Assembly (NCBI GenBank): GCA_022559985.1
Contig: JAFJTR010000003.1
Span: 62,001-126,000 of the forward strand
Length of the DNA stretch: 64,000 bases
Direction: 5' to 3'
Source: Parastagonospora avenae f. sp. tritici 18332-5
Taxonomy: Eukaryota; Ascomycota; Dothideomycetes; Pleosporales; Phaeosphaeriaceae
In this document: positions 57,371-64,000 of the stretch, piece after piece
Layout of the letters: the number at the start of each line of letters is the position of its first letter
How positions within the stretch are numbered: position 1 is the first letter of the stretch
Made by a program: the position numbers and the translations under genes
The notes under the pieces: model-generated
What the model saw: the letters and a program-made list of their open reading frames with translations, nothing else
Database searches by the model: none
Told to the model about the DNA's origin: nothing

Positions 57371-59518
57371 CTAGTGGAGATGCCCGTCCGCGCCGCCCTC
57401 GCCGTCTTCCTGCTCGGCCAGATGCTTCTCTTCAGCTGAGGTGATGCAATGCGTGTTCGCACCTGCAGACCAGCGGTCAGTCGACAATCGCTCGCCCCGG
57501 CGGTGAAATTATTGAAGAACATACCTAGCTTATTGATCGTCTCCATCCACTCATCGTACGGGTCTGAATCAAAGACAATGCCGCCCTGGCCAATCGTTAG
57601 CATCTCGCCAAAAAGCAAGATTTCGCTCTACTTGCCCCTGCTTGGAGGTAAGCGATGCCGTCTTTGACGAGCATGGTCCGTAGCGCGATGCACGTCTGCA
57701 GAGATCAGCCACCTGTAAGGACCAAATCAGCCAAACTCAAACTCACGTCCATTGCGCCTTCAATCTCCTTGTCGCCGTCCACGTTGCCGTAGCCAAAGTA
57801 GCCCACAGCACCTGCATACACGCCGCGCTTCTCTCGCTCGAGTTCAGCGATCAATTCCATGGCGCGCACTTTTGGTGCGCCGCTCACGGTCCCTGTCCTG
57901 CGTTGAGCATCATGCCAGCCGTTGGGGCCTGTGACGTACCTGCAGGGAAAATGGAGCGGAAGGCGTCGAAGCGCGTCTTGCCCGGGCGCAGCACCCCTGA
58001 CACCTCAGAAACTAGGTGCTGGACATGTGAAAACTGGAAAATCAGCACTAGGCCATCTCCTTCACTGACGCATAACATGCAATGACGGAGAGCATACCTT
58101 TTGCACAACCATGAGCTTGTCGACGCGAGTGGTCAATGGGTCGCAGATGCGATTGACGTCATTTCGGGCAAGGTCCACCAACATGACCTAGCTTCATGTA
58201 AGCTTTCGACGTTGGCGTCGCATGGCATACAAAACCCACATGTTCGGCCCGGTCTTTGAGTGAGCTGGACAACTCATCTGCCAGCGCAGCGTCTTCCTGT
58301 AAAGTCTTGCCTCGCTTGACGGTTCCGGCGATGGGATGCGTTATGATCCTGCCTTGTTCTTCTTTAACCAGTAGCTCCGGACTTGCTCCGACAATCTGAA
58401 AGTCCTCGCAATCTACAAAAAACAGATAAGGGGACGGATTGACGTTGCGCAAATTTCTGTACACGTTGAATGGGTGCAGAGAAGTCGGTCTTGCAAATCG
58501 TTGTGACGGCACGGCTTGAATGATATCGCCAACATTGATGTGCTCTTTTAGCTTCTTGACGTGGCCTTCGTAGCCATCCTGGCCAATATTGGACTTGTAC
58601 TCGTTGCCAAGCTTAATTGGCCCTTGTTCTGGCATGGGGACATGAGGGTCCTTGAGTATCGTCACATACCGTCTGAGCGTGGTCTTCGCCTGCTCATATG
58701 CCTCCTCTAGCTGGTCCATGCTGTTGGGTACTTTGACATACGTTATGATTTTGACGACTTGTGCGAAGTGATCCAGTGCTACGAGGGTATCGAAAAGCAT
58801 GAAGAAGCTCTCCGGTACGCCCAAGACATCCTTCATGTCATCTCGCCGTGTCTTGGGCTCAAAGTATTTGACACAATCGTATCCAACGTAGCCAACTGCG
58901 CCACCAGTCATGGGAGGTAGCTGTATGGAGGGTATCGTGGCGACTCTGCTCTTCGCGAGCTCCTTCTCGAGGCCGGGCAGCGGGTCGGTCTCTTCGCCAT
59001 GGCCGGGGCCTGTCTTGATCACTTTCCGGGGGTCTGCAAAATAGTAAGCCATATCCTCATATTCTGAGATTTGGCCACTGACCAGTGCCGACAAAGCTGT
59101 ATCTCCCTATAGTTTCTGTGGTGGCGGCGCTCTCAAAGAGAAATCCAAGCTTTGACTTAGACCTGCCCATATGCGTCAGCGCTCTGTCGGCTGCCAATCG
59201 ACATATAGCTGACAACTACAGTCTAGATCGTAGTATGCAGACATTGCCGCACGTGGCCTTTGACGACATGTCATGAGTCACGCACTCACTTCGCGGAGAC
59301 CTTGAGATAAATGCTCGAAGGCGTCAGGAATTCGGCTGGTATCGAGGAGAATACGGGGACAAGATTGGGCGGATTCGGTGACTTGACTGCTGCAGCCAGA
59401 ACTTCTCGAATCGTGTCGAGTGACGGCTGTACGACTAACTACACACAGGCGCACACGATCAGTTCTCTACACATGCAATCGGGACGGAGAGACGAATGAC
59501 GCATACCTGAGGAGCCAT
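57371..59518 (-). CDS. TRP2: Anthranilate synthase component I
   Basis: Ten exons (59518-59507, 59438-59290, 59162-59083, 59033-58240, 58187-58098, 58033-57940, 57892-57747, 57695-57636, 57585-57525, 57462-57371) give 525 residues, the usual length. The enzyme converts chorismate and ammonia (from the glutaminase subunit) to anthranilate, first step of tryptophan synthesis. Seen: the N-terminal regulatory region with FLFESAATTETIGRYSFVG, GGAVGYVGYDCVKYFEP, then the chorismate-binding core with HPIAGTVKRGKT, EHVMLVDLARNDVNR, FPAGTVSGAPKVRAMELI and AYLQAGGGIVFDSDP. The first exon has only four codons. Intron 8 (57635-57586) starts GCAAGT, a GC-AG intron, required to keep AGGGIVFDSD intact. A perfect Gcn4/CpcA-type TGAGTCA lies in intron 2. 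Cytosolic housekeeping enzyme, expected to be feedback-inhibited by tryptophan. Confidence 0.95.
59274..59280. promoter_or_regulatory. Candidate CpcA/Gcn4 site (TGAGTCA) in intron 2 of TRP2
   Basis: A perfect TGA(G/C)TCA motif lies 9 bp inside intron 2 of the anthranilate synthase gene. Cross-pathway control by CpcA/Gcn4 acts on amino-acid genes through this motif. No copy was seen in the 378 bp upstream of the start codon. A single 7-mer can occur by chance about once in 8 kb. Confidence 0.35.
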
Positions 59519-59896
59519 CTTGCGGAGTTACAGCTTCTGAAGCTGCACTAACAGTCAATACCTAGGTGTGAAGAGAATGCGACAGAGCGAAAGGTATATT
59601 GAATAATATATTGTCAGCCAATCGGTGCTCGAATTGCTCCTTCCGACTTCGACGGTGACTTCGAGTCCCATGTGCCCCGCCATGCTCGCCAAGCGGAGCC
59701 TACCAACCCCCTCCACGCTACTCAGCTTAGTAGCGCCAGGTTCGTGCACGTCACGGACAGCCGACCGACTTTTGCGCCGTCGCAGCCTCACATCTCTAAC
59801 CACACTCGCCTACGGTGCGCGACACGTACCCTTTCCTTTTGACATTTCTTAGAAGCACTTTGGGCGTGCGCAACACAGTCTGGACGCAAGAGGAGG
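59519..59896. promoter_or_regulatory. Divergent promoter region, TRP2 and coiled-coil gene
   Basis: 378 bp between outward-facing start codons. A CCAAT box (GCCAATCGG) is at about 59617-59625. Confidence 0.45.
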
Positions 59897-61081
59897 ATGT
59901 GGCAGCAGCGCCAGTACGACAGCGCCATGGGTTCACCGCTACCAACTGTACGACCGTGGACTCCTCCGAGCGACACAGGCGATATGGCCGCCGACTCGAG
60001 TCCGCACTCAGACTACTTCTCCGACCCCTTTCGACCACCGTCACACTATTCTTCCCGTGTCGAGAAGCGCTGGCCGTTGTCGCCTAGCCGTCCCGACACG
60101 CCTTTGCAGATGAAGCAGCGATGCGACACACCAACAGAGCAGCACGACCAAGGGCGGCCCAAGGCTGTCGGGAGGCTGACTGAGCCTGCGCCATATACGC
60201 CAACGAAGAACCTCAGCTATGGACATGGTCATCAGGATGGAGCTCTGCGATACCCGTACACTCCCGACTCCTCGCGCATGCTCAGGCGCAGCACAGATAT
60301 TCCAGCATCGCCCGAAGCGTGGGACACGCACTCAGAGCACTCTTCCTCGCCCGTGCAAGATGCGCTCTCGTCATGTATCGTACATTTCGAGAGCTTGATC
60401 CACTCGCAGCAGCCAGATGAGGACCAGATGGAGTTCATAGTGCGCCAGTTCGAAGCCATGACCTCGTACCTCTCTGCACCCGACGCACAGTCCCAGCAAA
60501 CAGACGACCATCTCTTCTCCGAGGACGCACTGACGCCAGGCACTGGACTCGGCGTATCAGAGCCGGACGCGCGCAACGCCAAGCTGGGTTACATTTCGAA
60601 CGAAGCGCATGAAGCATATGTCACCCACGTCAGCACCTACATCGCCGGCGTCAAGAAGTACATCGAGGACCTCAAAATGCGCCTCGACGAAGTCAAGACT
60701 CTCAACAGCATCCAGCTCGACGTCATCACCGACCTCCGCCGGCAAATGAAGACTGTGCGCCGCGACATGCGTAGCACCCTTGATATGCGCGACGACATCA
60801 ACATGGTCGACGAAGAGCTCGAGCGCATCGCAGCGGCCGAAACCAGACAGCCGGAATTCGGCCTCGATAGCTGGGTCACGCTCGTCGATGAGGACCGCGG
60901 GATCCCGCAGTTCGACGGCGCGGACGAGAAAGTTGCTGACCTTCCCAAACAAGAGACGGAAGCTTCTCCCAAATCTCGCAGACGCGTCATCACCATCGTG
61001 CGCAAGCCTGAGCGCCGCAGCTTCTGGACCTCCTTCGGCTCCGCGCTGGATTCTTTCGGCGCGCTGATTCACGAGCAGTGA
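59897..61081 (+). CDS. Uncharacterised coiled-coil protein
   Basis: A single-exon frame of 394 residues with no recognised family. Residues 1-150 are disordered, rich in Ser, Pro and Asp with repeated SP/TP sites (for example LSPSRPDTP) that suit proline-directed phosphorylation. From about 155 the protein becomes helical, with a coiled coil at about 240-310 (YIAGVKKYIEDLKMRLDEVK through DLRRQMKTVRRDMRS). The C-terminus carries a conserved-looking GLDSWVTLVDEDRG segment, a basic stretch (KSRRRVITIVRKPERR) and an amphipathic end (SFWTSFGSALDSFGALI) that could bind a membrane. It shares a 378-bp upstream region with TRP2. The gene is likely real from length and domain-like organisation. Confidence 0.65.
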   Translation: MWQQRQYDSAMGSPLPTVRPWTPPSDTGDMAADSSPHSDYFSDPFRPPSHYSSRVEKRWPLSPSRPDTPLQMKQRCDTPTEQHDQGRPKAVGRLTEPAPYTPTKNLSYGHGHQDGALRYPYTPDSSRMLRRSTDIPASPEAWDTHSEHSSSPVQDALSSCIVHFESLIHSQQPDEDQMEFIVRQFEAMTSYLSAPDAQSQQTDDHLFSEDALTPGTGLGVSEPDARNAKLGYISNEAHEAYVTHVSTYIAGVKKYIEDLKMRLDEVKTLNSIQLDVITDLRRQMKTVRRDMRSTLDMRDDINMVDEELERIAAAETRQPEFGLDSWVTLVDEDRGIPQFDGADEKVADLPKQETEASPKSRRRVITIVRKPERRSFWTSFGSALDSFGALIHEQ

Positions 61082-61675
61082 ATTTCCTGCCACCAGATCT
61101 TTTCCTTGAGTAAACTTGCCTTACTGGATCGAGAACATTTTCGCATACGCAGGTGCATGAGGTGGGATGGATATATACGGCCGCAATTTCTGACGACTCG
61201 CACGATTTGAGATATGATGTTGCATAGCATAGCGAAGGAGTTTTCTCTTTTTCCTTTTTGTTTTTACGATACCACGCTGCATGGGATGAGTGCACTTTGT
61301 CGCGGGCGCTGCATCCTCGGATATTGTTGCTTTTGCTTTTCTTTTATGTATATACGAGGGAATGAGGTTGAGAGCTCGTCCATCGAGGGCGCGGAGTCAA
61401 TAAAGACATTTCCACTCGCAGTCTTGCTACACGCTTCTTTACATGAATCCAAACAACTGAATTCTCCAACATGTCCAACGAGCGGGACTCGTCTTTTCGT
61501 CGCAATGTCAAGCTCCTCGCTGCCGTGGAAAGCCAGAGGATTTGGATAGTAGTCGTACATCACCATGAAATGGGAAACGGGGAACTTGACACTTTGATCT
61601 TTAGACCTGTATTTTGCAAGAAGCGAATGCATATTTGGTATTTCGATTCCATGTCATTTACTCGCATCCCCGAAT
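61082..61675. other. Convergent 3' region
   Basis: 3' UTR-like sequence between the coiled-coil gene (plus) and NFU1 (minus); no gene seen. Confidence 0.5.
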
Positions 61676-62661
61676 CTACTGCACCGTATCCAGCGTGCCC
61701 TTCCCCACCGTGGACGGCGCCGCATCCGGGCCCTTCTGCTGCCTCAACTTCTCCTCGAACTTGGCGAACTCCTGAATCGCAATCTCCTCTTCCTGGTCGA
61801 GGACCTGCTGCACGCCCTTGACCTCCTCAATATAATGCATGAGCATGCTCTCAATGCCATTCTTCAGCGTGACCGTGCTACTATCGCACGTCCTACACGC
61901 GCCCCTCAGCTTCAACAAAACCTGCCCGTCGTTGAACCCGCGGAAATCAATGTCGCCGCCATCCTCCTGGATCGATGGGCGAATGCGCGTCTCAAGCAGT
62001 TCCTTGATCATCTGCACGACTTCCGAGTCGTTTTCATCGTAGGCGAGGGAGTCAACTTCGGAGTTTCCCTGGCCTTGCTCGTTGCCTTTGTCGGCGATTG
62101 TGTTGACGAGCGGCTGCCCAGAGGTCATGAATTCGTTGATGATGGCGAAGACTTCGGGCTTGATGTGCGCCCAGGGCGTTGAGGTGTCCTTGGTCACGGT
62201 GATGTGGTCGAGGCCGAGGAACACAGAGGTTACGCCGTCGATGTTGAGGAGTTGGGCGGCGAGCGGGGAGGGGTGTGGGGGTGCGAGGGTGGAGCGCGGG
62301 TTGAGGTATTCGAGGAAGGGAGAGGATATTGATTCGGGGAGGACGCGTTGGTTGGGGTTGAATTTGAGGGCCTGGTGGGTTAGCATTATGTCTGTGTCTG
62401 GCGGAGAGAAGCGCGTACATCGGCGTTTGGTGTGGGCTCTGTTTGGATGAACATCGTTCGTCGTGTGACGTTCGCTGCTGCTGGCACCGGATTATGTGAC
62501 CATTGCTGCATCCTTGGCCTGTGTTGGAGTGGTGAAGTTGTGATGGGGGATGCTTTCTGGTGTAGACATCGTGTGGCGATCCGTGGAGCTTTGCTGCGGA
62601 CGGATGGTGCTGCTCGTGAGAGGGTGCGCATAGCAACGTGAGGAATCGTTGTGGAAGCCAT
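61676..62661 (-). CDS. NFU1: Mitochondrial iron-sulfur scaffold NFU1
   Basis: Two exons (62661-62419 and 62371-61676) give 312 residues; the 47-nt intron runs from GTACGC to CACCAG with a GCTAAC branch. The N-terminal 65 residues are rich in Arg, Ser, Ala and Thr with few acidic residues, a mitochondrial presequence. The Nfu N-domain begins MFIQTEPTPNADALKF, joined across the splice, and includes LLNIDGVTSVFLG. The C-terminal NifU domain contains IRPSIQEDGGDIDFRGF and the cluster-binding CxxC in LRGACRTCDSSTVTLKNGIE. The last 40 residues are Glu/Lys-rich. NFU1 delivers 4Fe-4S clusters to lipoate synthase and respiratory enzymes in the matrix. Both domains and the cysteine pair are intact. Confidence 0.95.
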
Positions 62662-63925
62662 ATCGTGTATGTGTTTGGGTGTTGAGTGTCAAGTGTAAGA
62701 CGGCGTGGTTGCAATGGCGAGAGTTGGTGATTGTGATTGAAGTTTCGCAACCTCGGCCTATGATGTCTTTGCATTACTCAGCCACCAGGGTCCAGCACAA
62801 TCACATCTTTACTTACACGCCTTACTACACCTGTACATTTCATGTGTAATGGAACGGCGGTGTTGAGATGATGATACTTTCGAAAATTAGCTTCTGCTTG
62901 GAAGTGCACCATGCGAACGATCGAGCTTAACACGACTGGATCTACCATAAGAACACAATAGGTCCCGCTCAGATCCTGATAATGCACTAGAGCATGTTTT
63001 TTCTACGTATATAATTTATCCTTCTCCTATCAACACATGTATCGACCTCGCCAGTCCGTCAGACTTAACAACATTCATTCCACTTGCATGCTGGCATCCA
63101 GTGTCAACTTCTCCACATCGATCGAGCTGTTAAGTCCTCTGCTAGCTACAAATTTCAATCTGGATCTCAAGTTGATTATCATGATACTATCTCAAGACTC
63201 CTATCGACTAGGCCATGGAGCGATCAGTCACGAGCAACTGTTATGTCTATGTTCCGCAACATCACTACTTCTGCGGTGAGGAGTGCGAGATGTGACCGGA
63301 TCAAGGCATCCAAGTTGGTCATTCATGGGGCGGCTTTATCGACATGTCACTTAACAGCACCTTCATTTATAGACGTGATTCGATGAGCCAATATCAGGAC
63401 GAAGCATGCTATACTGAGCATGAAGAGGCAGTACGCAATTGGATGCTGGAAGATGATAAGTGTTGTCCTTTTTGAACTGTGAAAGCGTCAGGCGATGATG
63501 CATCAACGATGAGATCAACGTCCCAATATTCATGTTCACCAATCCTTCCATAACGACAAGTCATGGTTGCTTTGAGAGAATAGGATGATGAAATGTTAGT
63601 GGAGGGAAGGGATGATGCTAGATCGTACCCCTGCAGCGGATCGCTCCCGAGGTCGCTAATCGCCCGATCTCACATTTGCCTCACGACTCTAAACATTATC
63701 AGTGACGTACACGCGAAACTGAACGCGCTAAGTTCATCAAAGATGGCTCAGGCAAAGCAATTCTCGACCCGCAGCCTCCCCAGCCTTCATATCGCAGTAG
63801 AACAGCGCGAAAACACTTGAAGCTGAACTTTCATGCTTCGTTCTTTGTCCAACATCAGCCCTCGCATTGCACTTCGCGCACCATTACGCGCATCTTCATT
63901 CATTCAAACACTATCATTTCCAGTC
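62662..63925. other. Divergent intergenic region, about 1.26 kb
   Basis: Between NFU1 and the next plus-strand start. Small frames only, none protein-like; both promoters must lie here. Confidence 0.45.
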
Positions 63926-64000
63926 ATGCCACCCAAACGGAAGAGGTCGGCCCCGGCAGTTGCGTCTCCAGCAGCGATTGAGAGCGTGACACTAAACAGT
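63926..64000 (+). CDS. Start of a gene leaving the window (partial)
   Basis: An ATG in fair context (CCAGTCATGCC) opens a frame that is still open at the window end, 25 codons long. It starts MPPKRKRSAPAVASPA, a basic, nuclear-localisation-like N-terminus followed by Ala/Pro/Ser-rich sequence. The family cannot be told from so little. Confidence 0.5.
   Translation, partial: MPPKRKRSAPAVASPAAIESVTLNS

Noticed and set aside
1..64000. tRNA, rRNA, CRISPR and intact transposons
   Set aside because: No B-box-like tRNA motif in context, no regularly spaced direct repeats and no transposase, integrase or reverse transcriptase frames were recognised by reading.

Overview
This window is nuclear DNA from a filamentous ascomycete (Pezizomycotina), most likely a Dothideomycete; the class is inferred from the overall protein flavour, not measured. 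The evidence is intron-containing genes with short introns (mostly 46-70 nt) bearing GTRNGT-like donors and CTRAY-like branch sites, plus fungal-specific families: HET-domain proteins, a CFEM protein, a DUF1996 secreted protein, an exomer Chs5 subunit and a PtaB-type LIM-binding protein. I found no tRNA, rRNA, CRISPR array or intact transposon. Exon boundaries were derived by hand from splice motifs, frame continuity and family knowledge.

Layout. 0.5-7.7 kb: an uncharacterised disordered protein, a doubtful small ORF and a large membrane-anchored alpha/beta hydrolase. 9.8-13.7 kb: a secreted DUF1996 protein facing an ACS-type MFS transporter whose second intron ends in CG instead of AG. 16-23.3 kb: two head-to-head HET-domain genes and a wax-synthase-like MBOAT gene that ends 52 bp from the second HET gene. 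23.7-28.8 kb: CHS5, a HAD-like/class II terpene cyclase beta-domain fusion of the drimane synthase type, remnants of a P450 and a small EutQ-like cupin. 29-39 kb: housekeeping and regulatory genes (NIPA-type transporter, V-ATPase subunit E, a single-pass membrane protein, PtaB). 39.9-42.3 kb: a decayed HET gene.

42.8-51.4 kb holds five enzymes that read together as a myo-inositol/D-glucuronate utilisation cluster: a Gfo/Idh/MocA dehydrogenase, a zinc polyol/L-idonate-type dehydrogenase, a gluconate-type SDR, an aldo-keto reductase and myo-inositol oxygenase. A small coiled-coil ORF of unknown role lies among them. MIOX would make D-glucuronate and the oxidoreductases could interconvert the downstream uronate, aldonate and ketoaldonate intermediates.

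51.8-64 kb: an FG-motif protein of unknown function, a CFEM GPI-type protein, anthranilate synthase component I (10 exons, one GC-AG intron), a coiled-coil protein, the Fe-S scaffold NFU1 and the start of a gene that leaves the window.

Best candidates for new biology are the drimane-type synthase beside P450 debris, the inositol/glucuronate cluster, the noncanonical splice site in the MFS gene, and the HET gene with an Arg/Ser/Asp-rich N-terminal extension.
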